A stretch of 64,000 nt of DNA, taken from contig CP136063.1 in NCBI GenBank assembly GCA_032622095.1, positions 71,403,980 through 71,467,979 on the forward strand, written 5' to 3'. Within the stretch, counting starts at the first letter, position 1, and every line of letters begins with the position of its first letter. Below the pieces are notes generated by a model. The model ran no database searches. It worked only from the letters and a program-made list of their open reading frames with translations, and had not been told where the DNA came from. This DNA is from Siphonodentalium dalli. Its lineage: Eukaryota > Mollusca > Scaphopoda > Gadilida > Siphonodentaliidae. Position numbers and translations under genes: made by a program. This document shows positions 1 to 10,389 of the stretch, in pieces.

Positions 1-96
1 AGCTAGTTTACCCCGTCGATTTATTATGTTGCTGTATATATCCAGTAGAAATATTTTGTCATAATAATAAACAAAAATGATTTGAACATGGTTCGG

Positions 97-485
97 TAGA
101 TCTACTCTTGTTAACGCTCGTAGAGATCATATCCCACCAGTACAAAACCTGGGAACTTTTTGACAGGGAACCCCATAAAGTCGAAAAAATAACGCGGGGA
201 ATCCGTATTGCTTTGCGTCGCTTACAAGTTATGGAATTTATCTTGGGTAATTTATTCGGTGTTTATTGCGCGATCGGCTCACACAAGTCAGAGAAAACAT
301 GCAATTTTCAACATGGACATTCACTTACATTGAAGTGCATTATTAAGAAATAGACAACAACTAAGAAATATATTCGCCTCGTTATTTTTCGACTTTATAA
401 GGGTCCCTGTCAAAACTTCAAAAAGTTCCAGGGTTTTGTACTGGTGGAATACGATCTCTACGGGCGTTAGCCAGAGTCGAGATTC
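97..485. mobile_element. Inverted-repeat element (MITE-like)
   Basis: The stretch at about 97-200 and the reverse complement of about 375-485 are clearly the same sequence. Both include the run CGTAGAGATC, CCACCAGTACAAAACC, GGAACTTTTTGA and AAGTCGAAAAA. The arms are roughly 100 bp, about 80-85% alike by eye, with a spacer near 175 bp. No transposase is encoded, and the short frames across it are chance frames. The layout fits a non-autonomous DNA transposon; the superfamily is not clear because I could not fix the exact ends or a target duplication. Confidence 0.6.
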
Positions 486-556
486 ATGGCATGGTCTAAT
501 GGTTCGACTGTCGTTCACTCCTGGAGCCTATACTATAGAATACAATTTTTGTAATA

Positions 557-1786
557 GCAGGCTTATTTGAGCCGTACAGAATGTGTCGAGTACTATGGAC
601 CACTGTAATCTAACAGCGAACGCGATTTCTTGTAAATCACAAAAAGACGGCAAATCGAGTACTATCGACCACCGTTCGTTGAACGCACATCTAAACATTT
701 GTGATATTGTCAAGGGAAATTACTCTAATGATATATGCGAATGATATGGCAATGCCTATTTGTGTCAGTTGGTGAGTGATTTAGTTGATGAATAAAGGTA
801 CATTATGTGTGACTAGTTTCCGATACTTGGGTTATTTTGACCACAATTGCGCACGATGAAAAGTAATTTTTTCAGTATCGCGTGGAATACTTACCATTTT
901 CAGATGTTTTATGTTACATGTTTATTAACGGTTTGTCGAAAAAGGTCGGCAAACACACACATCGGTTGCCGTTCAAATGGCCACATCAACTTTATATAGC
1001 AATATTACCAAGGATGGAACCTAATTTGTCTAGCTAGCTTTGTCAGGCTGAAATATTAGTGGGAACATCTAGACCTTAATAGTTGAAAAGTTTGAGGTAA
1101 CATGCAGCTGGAAAAATTCAACCCATGGTGGGGGTGCGATGGCTGTTCTCGGACTTGGTATTTTCGACCTGTCTAAAGGATGGGTGTTCATTTGGAAATT
1201 CCAATGTGGACCAACACTCCCTCGTCTCCGGGTCTCCGGGGACACCCAACCTCGATTTTAAAACATATATATATATATATATATATGCACCATCTACTTA
1301 AACTATATACCTAATTCTCAGTACCTTCCATTTATACCCAACTAAGCGGCTGAATTTAGGTAAACATATGACATTTGGTTATAACCAACACGCACTACTA
1401 CATTGGTACGTTAAGGATCGGGGGACCCCGATTTTTATCTAAAAATTAACTCACGGAACATTCTTATGTGCGGCACTATTGGTCAAACTAAATTGTTTAG
1501 ACCACAAGGTGAACGCAAACTTCTTGAGCACACAAATGCCATGCGATTCAAATATGTTACATAATGTCATGGTAAATATTTGGGGTCCACTGATTCTTAA
1601 CGCAACTTAGCCTGAAATTATCAGTAACTGTTTCAACACGAAATACCACCACCCCCGATTCACCGCGTATCCGTATACCTTCGCACAAAGATCGTTTATA
1701 TATATACGTTTTGAGCCCAAGCCCGACAACTGTAACTCTTTAATTCCATTCATAATTAAAATCTATTCGATGAGGCAAGATCTTTC
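557..1786. other. Gene-free stretch before the LINE ORFs
   Basis: No exon or long frame is seen. The part nearest 1786 presumably includes the LINE 5' untranslated region, but its 5' boundary and target duplication could not be located. A (TA)n microsatellite lies at 1264-1287. Confidence 0.5.
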
Positions 1787-3049
1787 ATGGAACTTGCAAA
1801 TTTTGACATCAAGCAGAGGTATCAACGAGTTGGTGGAAAACCCCTGACATCCAAACTTGCTGCGGATATATACCAGTTAATTGCTTATTTTCATGGCGGC
1901 TCCTTTGAAGATCTGCGAGATATGATCTCACCCAGTTCATCAGACTTACCCGCATCCCAACCTCAACTTATAACAGGAAATGGACCTGTGTGTCAATCAC
2001 AATGCACCATGGACAAAGTGGTCACAATATCCGGAGATATAACTCTATTAAAGCGTGACATTGAATCTGCCAAAGTGTCCAATTCAAATTTGCAAAGTGA
2101 TCTCAGAGTTAAGCTTACGACATTCGAGGATGAAATTTTGAATCTTCGAAAGGAACTGGCCGCATTAAAAGTAGAAAACAAGTCAAACAAGCTGCTTCTC
2201 ATGGAGATCAAAGATAAACTGAGTAGCAGACCAACTCCTATAGTAAATGTGGTTCCTTCTACATTGGACGCCAACGACAGATCTACCCATGATATTGACA
2301 TCGACAGAGCTATTAATTCTGCCGAATCTGTCTGCAAGTTTACCCTCGAAAGACTTACCGCTCTTTCTACTTCTATCGCCCAACATGAACTTCTCGAAAG
2401 AAAAGTAAATGATATGGCAAATTATATGCGAATCACCACCGAGGAATCTAATAAACAACTTCGTTCAACACAGCGGAACATTGACATCCTCTTCGAAACT
2501 CTCGCCGGCAATCTGACTTATAAATTTAACTCGTTAGCTGCCTATGTTAACTCTTGGGTCATGCACTCGTCTATGGACAAACAAGCAAATACATTTGACA
2601 GAATTGGATCGACCAGTTCCCATATGAAAAATCAGAAGTCAATGTACAGCAAAACACCAACGTCACCACCAAGTGACAAGAGAAATAGCAGCGTTCCACC
2701 TATACCACAAGCATCATCAACGCCTATCACGCATAGTACCGCTAAATCACGGAACACTTCATACAACTCTATCCCCATGAGCACGGTACAATCATCTGTC
2801 AACTCTAGTCACCACGCGTCATCTAACCGACCAAGAAGAACGCCAACAAAGAACTTCTATATCGGCTGTGTACCGCTTTCCAAAACACAAGCTGATATCC
2901 GCGATTACCTAACGGCTACTGGTGTTGAGCCAACCTACGTCCGAGTGATCAGAAGTAAACACCCAGACTTCATGGCAGCTCGTGTAACGGTACCAGCGAA
3001 CTGTGCAAATCAGATATGTGCTGCGGATTTCTGGCCCGAGGAAATGTAG
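1787..3049 (+). CDS. LINE ORF1 protein (RNA-binding/chaperone type, putative)
   Basis: This 420-residue protein precedes the polymerase ORF of the LINE. Residues about 75-147 are heptad-like and charged and should form a coiled coil, as in ORF1 proteins that multimerise on element RNA. Residues about 280-350 are rich in Ser, Thr, Pro and basic residues. The last ~65 residues begin KNFYIGCVPL and end in FWPEEM. That pattern resembles the C-terminal domain of ORF1 proteins from several invertebrate CR1-like elements, where it normally runs on a few residues past the FWPE motif. Here a TAG at 3047-3049 stops translation at that point. The frame then stays open for 18 more codons to a TGA at 3104-3106. 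No zinc knuckle is seen. Function is inferred from position and architecture. Confidence 0.75.
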   Translation: MELANFDIKQRYQRVGGKPLTSKLAADIYQLIAYFHGGSFEDLRDMISPSSSDLPASQPQLITGNGPVCQSQCTMDKVVTISGDITLLKRDIESAKVSNSNLQSDLRVKLTTFEDEILNLRKELAALKVENKSNKLLLMEIKDKLSSRPTPIVNVVPSTLDANDRSTHDIDIDRAINSAESVCKFTLERLTALSTSIAQHELLERKVNDMANYMRITTEESNKQLRSTQRNIDILFETLAGNLTYKFNSLAAYVNSWVMHSSMDKQANTFDRIGSTSSHMKNQKSMYSKTPTSPPSDKRNSSVPPIPQASSTPITHSTAKSRNTSYNSIPMSTVQSSVNSSHHASSNRPRRTPTKNFYIGCVPLSKTQADIRDYLTATGVEPTYVRVIRSKHPDFMAARVTVPANCANQICAADFWPEEM

Positions 3050-3108
3050 TGTAGGCAGTGGAGAAATTACAACACACACACAAACTCTTACAAAACTGAA
3101 TCGTGATC

Positions 3109-6100
3109 ATGGCCAGCAACACGACGAACTTACATAGTCGCAATGACTCATGTCTTCGCACCAATTTAAACATTATGTGTTGGAACTCAACTGGCCTGTC
3201 GTCGGACTCTCTTTATCTAACCAATCTTCTAAACAAAAATGATCATTTCTATGATCTGATTGGTTTATCTGAACACTGGTTAAGTGAAGAGGGCCTTCGC
3301 CTGCTCGATAATATTCATGACCAATATTTTAGTATCAGTAAACCTGGTCGCACATTGACGACGTCCTCTGGTGTGCAATACGTGCGTGACGGGGTTGCTC
3401 TCCTCGTTCACAAAAAGCACCGCAACTGCTTCAATGATATGCGTTTAGACCACCAACGCTTAATTGGCATAAAACTCCGCTTGGGGTATCAGGAATTCGT
3501 TTACATCGTTGAAGTATACATGCCCAACACAAATTACACGGACATAGAGTACAATGACTGCATTAATGCATTAAGTGATATCATATTCGAGTACTCTTCC
3601 CATGGAACTGTAATAATTATGGGCGATTTCAATGCCCACTTATTTTCCAATCTGGAAAAAGCTCAGATTGAGTGGCCGAAACGGGCAAGTAGATGTACTG
3701 CTTTCAATTCATTTCTGGAAACTCATAAGCTAAAGTCACTCGTCACTCTTAGTGCATGCACCGGACCAAAATATTCATTTGTCCCATACAACCCTGAACA
3801 CTCACAATCACTAATTGACCACATTGTCATTCCCCGGTGCAAACTTGACCTTGTGAATAGAGTAGGAATAATTGAAGATGAGGCTCTTAATACCTCAAAC
3901 CACAGGCCAGTTTTCTGTTCTATGGAGTTCAACTATCAGGGTAGCGCACATCTAAATGATCATAACAATATGGTCAACTGGTCAAAGGTTAATCTAGATG
4001 CATATCAAGAAGTGGTTCGGAATAAACTGCACACAGTCAATAGATGCATATCGAGTATATCCGACGTTGACGCACTATATTCGAAACTAGTCGATATTCT
4101 TCTCTCTGCTTCTAAGGAAACAGAGAAAAAGACAACTAAACGGAAGAAATTCACGAAGTCTTACTGGAATTCTGAATTGAAATGCTTGCATGGTGAAATG
4201 CGTCAACGCCGGAAATGCTGGATATCAAAGGGGCGACCCAAAACGATTGACAATCCAACATTTCGAGCATATAGAGATTCTAAACGAATATTCCGAAATC
4301 GTCACCGTACAGCAGTGTTGGATTCCCAAACAAAATCAATAGAGAACATAGAATATCTCGCTAAAAACAACCAACCCGCTTTCTGGAAAGCAATTAAACT
4401 CCCAAATAAGTGTGGTGTGAACCCTGGGTCAGAATTAAAGTTTGACAACAAAATGTGCAGGGACCCTCAAGACATTGTACTAGGTTGGAACAAATATTTT
4501 CAAAACCTGTATAGTAGGTGTCGTCATAATATCCCCTCTTTTGAATCGTCGGTGAACGACACCATTGCCCAGATAAGTGAAATGTCTGACCAAGAGCATA
4601 GAGATAACTCACTGTGTAAGGACGTCACAGGTGCAGAACCAAGTGCTTGCGTTAAACGGCTGAAGCGGAACAAAGCTAGTGGGCACACCAATATTGTAAA
4701 TGAACATCTAATTCATGCACCGGATGCTCTACTTCCTGTTCTGTGTCTGCTATTCTCAAGTATGCTCAGATACGAATTTATTCCATCTAAATTGAAAATG
4801 GGAATAATAATTCCGATTTTCAAGGGTGACCCAAAGCCTGTCGACAACCCAGATAGTTACAGAGCTATAACTTTACTGCCATCAATGTATAAACTTTTTG
4901 AGATGGTTATTTTGGACAGGCTTCTTAAATGCGATGTGTTCGCCGGTTTTCCGAATTGTCTGCAGAATGGCTTCCAGAAAGGGGTTGGCTGCACAGTAAC
5001 CTCATATATACTCCAAGATGTCGTCGAATATGCACATCTCAACAATTCTAAGGTATACGCCGCATTTTTGGATTCACAAAAAGCTTTTGACAGAGTATGG
5101 CACGAAGGACTACTCTATAAATTAATGCAGAAAGGCCTCGGAGGGCGTATGCTTAGAGTTGTTGCTGCCATGTACTCGGAGATCAAAAGCAAAGTGCGAT
5201 ATGCTGGCTATTTTTCAGAACCGTTCACCATAGAGCAAGGTACAAGACAAGGGGGTGTTCTGTCCCCTTTACTGTACCTTATCTATATAGACGACCTCCT
5301 ACAGGAACTCTCATTATCACCGGAGGGCGCTCATATAGATTCAATCTCGTGTTCATGTCCGACAACTGCCGACGATGTCTGCATTCTTTCTTACTCAGAA
5401 GGTGGCTTAAAAAGTCTTCTGAATAAATGTTATAAGTACAGCAAAACGTGGAAATTTGAATACTCATTTGCTAAAAGCGAAATTATCGTCTTTGACACTC
5501 GTAAACGCTCAAACGCTCCAGCGAGAGAACATAAATGGTTTCTCGGACTGAACACTCTGAAGGAAGTCAAAGACGTTATTCACCTTGGTATCCCTCAAAA
5601 TAATCGGTCTGATAGATCTCGAAATATTGACAGAGCATGTGAAATTCTAAGAAGGACATTCTTCGGTGCATGCCGATCGCCAATCACCAAATTCCTGACT
5701 CCTTCGTCTGCTCTTGAAATTTTGAAATGTGTAGTAATCCCCAAGGCATTATATGGATGTGAAATGTGGTATGGCCTGACAAATACACAAGTTCTGCAAC
5801 TTGAGAGAGTCTATCGTATGTGTATAAAACATATTCAATGTCTGCCTACTAGAACAAGTACAGAACTTTCACTGTCATTACTTGGTTTAACACCACTGCA
5901 TGTCAAAGTAGACCGGAAAAAACTTTTATTCTTGGGAACACTAATAAATATTCCAAACACTCATCGCGATGCTCTAAGAGTGTTTCTGTTCAATGTTCAG
6001 GGCCACCTCCTCTATAAACGGCCCCTGTCTGGCTTTGCGAAGGAAATATTCACACACCTGCACGCATATGATCTCATCGATTACCTCACAAATTTTATTG

Positions 6101-6531
6101 ATTCTGGGTTCTTTCCATCACAGAAACAATGGAAAGAAATTGTAAAAGAGAAGATCAACAACTTCGCATATCAAGCACCATGGTGTGATTTGACAAATGA
6201 ATCACTGAAATTCTTTAGGATGGTTAAATCCTATCCTATGTCGATCTGGAGAGGCTGGCTACTATGCAGGGAACACCCAAAGTACAAATCTAAAGCTCTC
6301 TATATGGCAAACATCATCTCCAGAACGACATATGACAACAACGCACTATGCAAGCACTGTGGGTGCCAATACTCTGACCTCATGTCACACATGTACCTCC
6401 ATTGCTTCTCTTCGCACATACAGGAACTCAGAAATGAATTCTGGTATAAAATCATAAACATATTCGGAATTCCTGCATTTTCATTCCTGGATTTACTCTC
6501 GCCGGTAGGATTCCTCACTTATGCATGTTGA
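3109..6531 (+). CDS. LINE ORF2: endonuclease-reverse transcriptase polyprotein
   Basis: The product nicks target DNA and reverse-transcribes element RNA from the nick. I chose the ATG at 3109, because the frame extends upstream only to a GTG at 3103. Residues ~20-270 are an APE-like endonuclease: LNIMCWN at the start, the SEHW glutamate, GDFNAH near 172, an IDHI and a SNHRPVF end. Residues ~550-830 are a reverse transcriptase: a GIIIPIFKG entry, FLDSQKAFD with the first catalytic Asp near 654, GTRQGGVLSPLLY, and TADD near 750 in place of the usual YADD/FADD. Near 1080 is CX2CX9HX4C, the C-terminal zinc-knuckle-like motif of many LINEs. At ~1140 residues it is of normal length with no internal stop, so it may be active. 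Confidence 0.93.
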   Translation: MASNTTNLHSRNDSCLRTNLNIMCWNSTGLSSDSLYLTNLLNKNDHFYDLIGLSEHWLSEEGLRLLDNIHDQYFSISKPGRTLTTSSGVQYVRDGVALLVHKKHRNCFNDMRLDHQRLIGIKLRLGYQEFVYIVEVYMPNTNYTDIEYNDCINALSDIIFEYSSHGTVIIMGDFNAHLFSNLEKAQIEWPKRASRCTAFNSFLETHKLKSLVTLSACTGPKYSFVPYNPEHSQSLIDHIVIPRCKLDLVNRVGIIEDEALNTSNHRPVFCSMEFNYQGSAHLNDHNNMVNWSKVNLDAYQEVVRNKLHTVNRCISSISDVDALYSKLVDILLSASKETEKKTTKRKKFTKSYWNSELKCLHGEMRQRRKCWISKGRPKTIDNPTFRAYRDSKRIFRNRHRTAVLDSQTKSIENIEYLAKNNQPAFWKAIKLPNKCGVNPGSELKFDNKMCRDPQDIVLGWNKYFQNLYSRCRHNIPSFESSVNDTIAQISEMSDQEHRDNSLCKDVTGAEPSACVKRLKRNKASGHTNIVNEHLIHAPDALLPVLCLLFSSMLRYEFIPSKLKMGIIIPIFKGDPKPVDNPDSYRAITLLPSMYKLFEMVILDRLLKCDVFAGFPNCLQNGFQKGVGCTVTSYILQDVVEYAHLNNSKVYAAFLDSQKAFDRVWHEGLLYKLMQKGLGGRMLRVVAAMYSEIKSKVRYAGYFSEPFTIEQGTRQGGVLSPLLYLIYIDDLLQELSLSPEGAHIDSISCSCPTTADDVCILSYSEGGLKSLLNKCYKYSKTWKFEYSFAKSEIIVFDTRKRSNAPAREHKWFLGLNTLKEVKDVIHLGIPQNNRSDRSRNIDRACEILRRTFFGACRSPITKFLTPSSALEILKCVVIPKALYGCEMWYGLTNTQVLQLERVYRMCIKHIQCLPTRTSTELSLSLLGLTPLHVKVDRKKLLFLGTLINIPNTHRDALRVFLFNVQGHLLYKRPLSGFAKEIFTHLHAYDLIDYLTNFIDSGFFPSQKQWKEIVKEKINNFAYQAPWCDLTNESLKFFRMVKSYPMSIWRGWLLCREHPKYKSKALYMANIISRTTYDNNALCKHCGCQYSDLMSHMYLHCFSSHIQELRNEFWYKIINIFGIPAFSFLDLLSPVGFLTYAC

Positions 6532-6735
6532 TGTGGAAGTCATCCTACTCTGGAACTCATGTGTGATGAGAAACGCCTATTTATTCATTGTCTCATATTT
6601 GTGTGTGTCCTTTGCTCCATCTGACCAATGCAAAAGGTCAACCAACCTCATATAAGTGAAATTGATTTAGTTTGAATGTCACTGTTGTATTCATAAACAT
6701 GTATATACCTGTACACATATCTCTCCTTCAAGGAG

Positions 6736-6768
6736 GCAATAAAACATCTCTCTCTCTCTCTCTCTCCT
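6736..6768 (+). repeat. LINE 3' end: AATAAA then (TC)n tail
   Basis: An AATAAA at 6738-6743 is followed within a few bases by a (TC)n run to 6766. The run occupies the position where this LINE group ends in a short microsatellite instead of poly(A). It marks the 3' boundary of the element. A short inverted repeat (CCATTGAG/CTCAATGG) lies just beyond. Confidence 0.7.
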
Positions 6769-7308
6769 TTCAAATCCATTGAGCATAAACCATCTCAATG
6801 GGTTAACAATTGAGATTCCGTGACCGCATTACAAAGAACATGTACCCAGCTAATCGCACTCACCATTTTCCGCACGGATAATCGTCGTGAAAAATCAATA
6901 ATGTAGCCTGTGCAGTTGTAATCTAATAATGAATTTTCACAAAAATGGTATTATTGCTGTACTATAGAACCCGCTTAGCCAGTACTTTATCATTCCTTAT
7001 TGCGATTTTTACATATTACAAAGCTGTAGCGTTCGAGTACTGTGAAAACATTAACAGATGAAACTTTCAGGCCCCCTTTTTCTCCACCAAATGCCAAGAT
7101 TTTCCGGTCAAGTGAATCCCGGTATATAGATGGTTCGCCAAAAAGATCATATAAGTCATACATGTCAATGTATTTTGCATATAAAGAGTTTTGGGCATAT
7201 GTTGAGTTTCAATCTACAATGAAAGAAATACACTGATAGAAATACAGTCGAATACTATATAACACAAAATATGTATTACAAAATTAGTAAATCACAAATT
7301 AACGCTGA
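6769..7308. other. Gene-free stretch after the LINE
   Basis: AT-rich sequence with no exon-like frame. It lies between the LINE tail and the right 30-bp inverted repeat at 7309-7338 and probably belongs to the host element of that repeat. Confidence 0.4.
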
Positions 7309-7343
7309 TATTACAAAAATTGTATTCTATAGTATAGGCCCCT

Positions 7344-9103
7344 GAGGCGTTATTTCGCTAAAATCCGATTCAGATTCTGGATTCAGATTACAGATTGGTC
7401 CCCGTACGACTTGGTTCGGCAAAAGAACAGACCACAAATTTGCAGAATCAGTAAACGAACAGACCGTAATCCTAATTTCGTGGTAATCCGATTGGGATTT
7501 GGATTCCGATTACGGACTCAAATGTTCATAATGTAAACAAACCGAGATTTCGCCACCTCGGAGTTTAAAAACACAATAAAACATAAGAATCCGTCTCTTG
7601 TGTACAAATTATTGCAGAATATAAACGATCTATACCAAAGAATTTTAAATGCGGAGACAAATTTGTTTTATTGAATGTAAACTGGGATAATATTACTGAA
7701 ATTAGCCAAATAATAACGCTATTGATAGTAACGTTGGGGGAGCACTTCGGTTGATGGCGAAGCAAAATTAAATCATTGTTGATTGTCACTTTCATATGTC
7801 CATTTCATAATTCCATCCATAAATACCGCCCGAACGCATGTCGATTTCGAATTCGGCGGATACGTCACCATTGACCGAATTCATATGAACCTGCATGGAT
7901 ATGTCGTCTGCTGTGTTCGTTATTATAATGTTTCTTCTTATTCAAGAAATAGTAGGATTATATATATATATGATATCGATGGATTATCAGATACACGTAT
8001 GTACTATCATCTAGTCTTATAGCAATTTCATGTTTCATCTTGAAAATGTTTTGTTTCGTTAAATGCAGTCGTTTTGCACAATAGTCTCTGTATAGACAAC
8101 AGACATATGTTCTAGGGACGTGGTTAGATGTTTCCTCAAATTTCAGGCCAACTGCACCCCCCCCCCCCCCACAACCTATATATGGTGTCAAATTAATGTC
8201 CAACTAATGTTGTGTCATGCATGAAATTTCCGACTGCTGTAATGTACCAAAGTTTAGTTTAGATATATTTATTTCAAATATATGTCAAATTTAGATAACA
8301 CATGATATATAACACATACATTTGTTTATACATACAAATAAATTGGGGGACAAGTGCTGACCCACTTAAGGGTACCCCCTCTCCCATATATTATTACACT
8401 GAAAAAATAAATAATTAGTAATGGCAAAGCAACATGACTACCAAAACAAGTTGAACATATATACAGATCACTGGACACCACCTCTCCCGAGTTAGTCATA
8501 AGTTTGTATATGTATTTATTTAAAATCGGGTTTGTTTGTTGCGTTTGTTGGCTTGTACGTATCATTATTTGAAACAGTTAGTCAAAATAATCCTAATTTT
8601 CCTCACGTATGAATGACTGCACAGCTTAGCAAATTGTACCAAAGTTCGGGGGTGGGGGTCGAGACACCCAATCAACCCCTGTCGCCACGTCCCTGTTCAA
8701 CTGACAAGTTTCGTGTGTTCTTAATCACAACATCTTCGGAAATTTGATTCAGGAGGCCTAGAGCTGTCACGTTTAGATATGCTTGCCATCATCAATAAAC
8801 ACACTTTAACTTGAAGAAAAAAAGATGCGATTAAGTCGGATTGACAGCAAATTATGTTCCGTGTATATACACATAGAAGAAAAGCATGACTTTCACAACA
8901 AACATGAACTTTATAAATATAAGATACAAATGATACTTCTGTCAAATACATGAGCCATGTTTGACGCTGGGAGAACATTAAACATAGTTTCGGAGACCAC
9001 GTGGATTTCAAAATCTGACCTAGAATCGGGAATTAGCCCCGCCCCCGTAATCGGCTTCGGATTCTCAATCCGGATTTTAGCGAAATTACGACTCTGCCTC
9101 CGA
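7344..9103. mobile_element. Inverted-repeat element with TTTCGCTAAAATCC arms
   Basis: The arm at 7344-7400 and the reverse complement of about 9043-9103 share GAGGC, then TTTCGCTAAAATCCG and repeated GATTC/AATCCGATT phrases, about 60 bp in all. A third partial copy of the phrase (GATTTGGATTCCGATTACGG) lies at 7496-7515. No transposase is seen in the 1.7-kb interior, which includes a nested element at 8112-8696. This is probably a non-autonomous DNA transposon; the target duplication is not resolved. Confidence 0.5.
8112..8696. mobile_element. MITE with GGACGTGGC ends, copy 1
   Basis: The ends are AGGGACGTGGTTA on the left and GTCGCCACGTCCCT on the right, which are inverted repeats of each other. 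A second member lies at 24494-24790 and a solo left end near 10940. A run of 14 C at 8157-8170 near the left end matches the run of 26 C inside the right end of copy 2. That suggests the homopolymer belongs to the family. No coding capacity. Confidence 0.5.
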
Positions 9104-9364
9104 TTGACATTAATAGTTCATCTGCTAACCTGGTAATATGTTATCGGAACTTCATTTGTTGCACCAAAGAAGGCCTCTGGTCGAAAGCTATGAACCATGC
9201 AATCATCGAGCGTTGTTAACCCCATTATTGAAACATAGAATATATACTATCTGTGGTTAGTCATTATAGTCATACACGGGTTAAAAAAAAATAAGGAATG
9301 CGGCAACTCAGATTTTTATCACTTTACTGTAAGTCTGTAAATTACCATCGTAGTTCTCAGTAGT

Positions 9365-9540
9365 CTATATTAATGGAATTGTCTGATGGGAAGTATATAC
9401 CTGTCACTCCCATCCAATTTTACGATTGTATTAAGCGCGCCGTTTGTGATATTAATGCGATATTTCGCTCTTAATACAATCGTATAATTGGATGGGAGTG
9501 ACAGCTATGTGATTCCCATCAGACAATTCCATTAATATTG
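9365..9540. mobile_element. Near-perfect palindromic MITE (~176 bp)
   Basis: The left arm (TATATTAATGGAATTGTCTG, then GTCACTCCCATCCAATT and CGATTGTATTAAG) is repeated as its reverse complement on the right, with about 20 bp between the arms. Transcribed RNA would fold into a long hairpin. It is a typical foldback MITE; the family is unknown. Confidence 0.7.
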
Positions 9541-9703
9541 AATTCTCAGAATATCTTATATATACAGGTTTCCATACTAGTGTGATGTTTGACGTTCGCG
9601 CTCTCAATATATGCCATACACTTCTGACTGATTTGTACTGTACATGAATGTGGAGTCGTATATACGGACTTGTAAAAACAGAAAATTGAATGTCAAATTT
9701 TAA

Positions 9704-10053
9704 AGATACTCAATCCGATTAGACGGTCCCCATATCATTAAGGTACAACAACATTTCTTCAAAATACGCTGTAGTTATCAGAATTTATTAATTACAACAT
9801 AATAATGCTAACTACTGTCAATTGTGGTATAAAATTTCACAAAACGTGTTATTTATTAACATGTTGTTCTACGAAATATGAAATTTGGCCGTATTACCAC
9901 TTGATTTTAGATTATCCATCTTCATCCGCAGAAATCGATATCTGATCACTCTGCATGAGTTTTGGTGGGTGGGTTCCTCGACTCGAATCAAATATTTTTT
10001 ACCCCCGAAGCCAAAGAAATAGAAATGAGAGCGTTATTTCGGATTATGCATCT
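9704..10053. mobile_element. TTAA-flanked MITE, family 1, copy A
   Basis: TTAA at 9700-9703 and 10054-10057 flank ends AGATACTCAATCC and, read inward from the right, AGATGCATAATCC. The inner sequence carries the phrase GGGTTCCTCGACTCGAATC, shared in either orientation with copies at 15390-15720 and 60553-60971 and a fragment at 31275-31365. TTAA duplication with AGRT... ends fits piggyBac/Kolobok-type transposases. Non-autonomous. It ends 54 bp before the exon at 10112. Confidence 0.8.
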
Positions 10054-10111
10054 TTAACCATGATGAAGACTATAGATAATTAACTTTTTGAGACTCTATT
10101 TGCTATTCTAG

Positions 10112-10389
10112 TGTATATGGACCACTTTGGCCACTGTTCGAAGCACGAACAGGGATCATTTCTGGGAAATGTGAAGGAGAAGAGAAACTACATTCCTGTG
10201 AATGGCGACAGCAACTTGCTGGCTCGAGGTGCAATCGGCTCGTCATCCTTCGTCACCAAAACATGTACCATAACATTCAGATCTGAGAATGATCAGACCC
10301 TATGTGCCGAGTTCAAAGAATATTCGATAACAGATTGTGGGATAAATGCCAAGGTCTTCGACAAGAGCACTGCATCTGGACATTATAGG
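10112..10389 (+). CDS. Exon: N-terminal part of the CUB-like ectodomain
   Basis: The acceptor is TTTGCTATTCTAG ending at 10111 and the donor is AGG|GTGAGT at 10390. The exon enters in phase 1 (two bases, then TAT ATG GAC) and leaves in phase 0. It encodes about 92 residues, including TKTCTITFRSENDQTLCAEF and SITDCGINAKVFD. The spaced cysteines and beta-strand alternation look like the first half of a CUB domain. The internal ATG at 10117 is an unlikely start, since no signal peptide would follow it. Confidence 0.75.

Larger units (their letters stand above)
1787..6768 (+). mobile_element. Non-LTR retrotransposon (LINE), CR1-like, both ORFs open
   Basis: Two consecutive open frames (ORF1 of 420 codons, ORF2 of about 1140) are followed by a 240-bp 3' UTR, an AATAAA at 6738-6743 and a (TC)n tail at 6747-6766 rather than poly(A). 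ORF2 combines an APE-type endonuclease, a reverse transcriptase and a C-terminal CCHC motif, with no RNase H seen. That order and the microsatellite tail fit the CR1/L2/Daphne group of LINEs; the exact clade would need a tree. Open frames with catalytic residues in place suggest a recent insertion. The start given is that of ORF1, since the true 5' end is not resolved. Confidence 0.9.
527..7338. mobile_element. Possible DNA element bounded by perfect 30-bp inverted repeats and containing a LINE
   Basis: Positions 527-556, beginning CCTATACTATAGAATACAAT, are the exact reverse complement of 7309-7338. Similarity fades just inside. The flanks (CTCCTGGAG left, CCCCTGAGG right) are only loosely alike, so no target duplication is proven. 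Subterminal motifs of the form TCGARTACTAT recur near 577, 656 and 7248. The simplest reading is a non-autonomous transposon into which the LINE at 1.8-6.8 kb jumped. Two independent solo elements in opposite orientation are the alternative. Confidence 0.45.
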
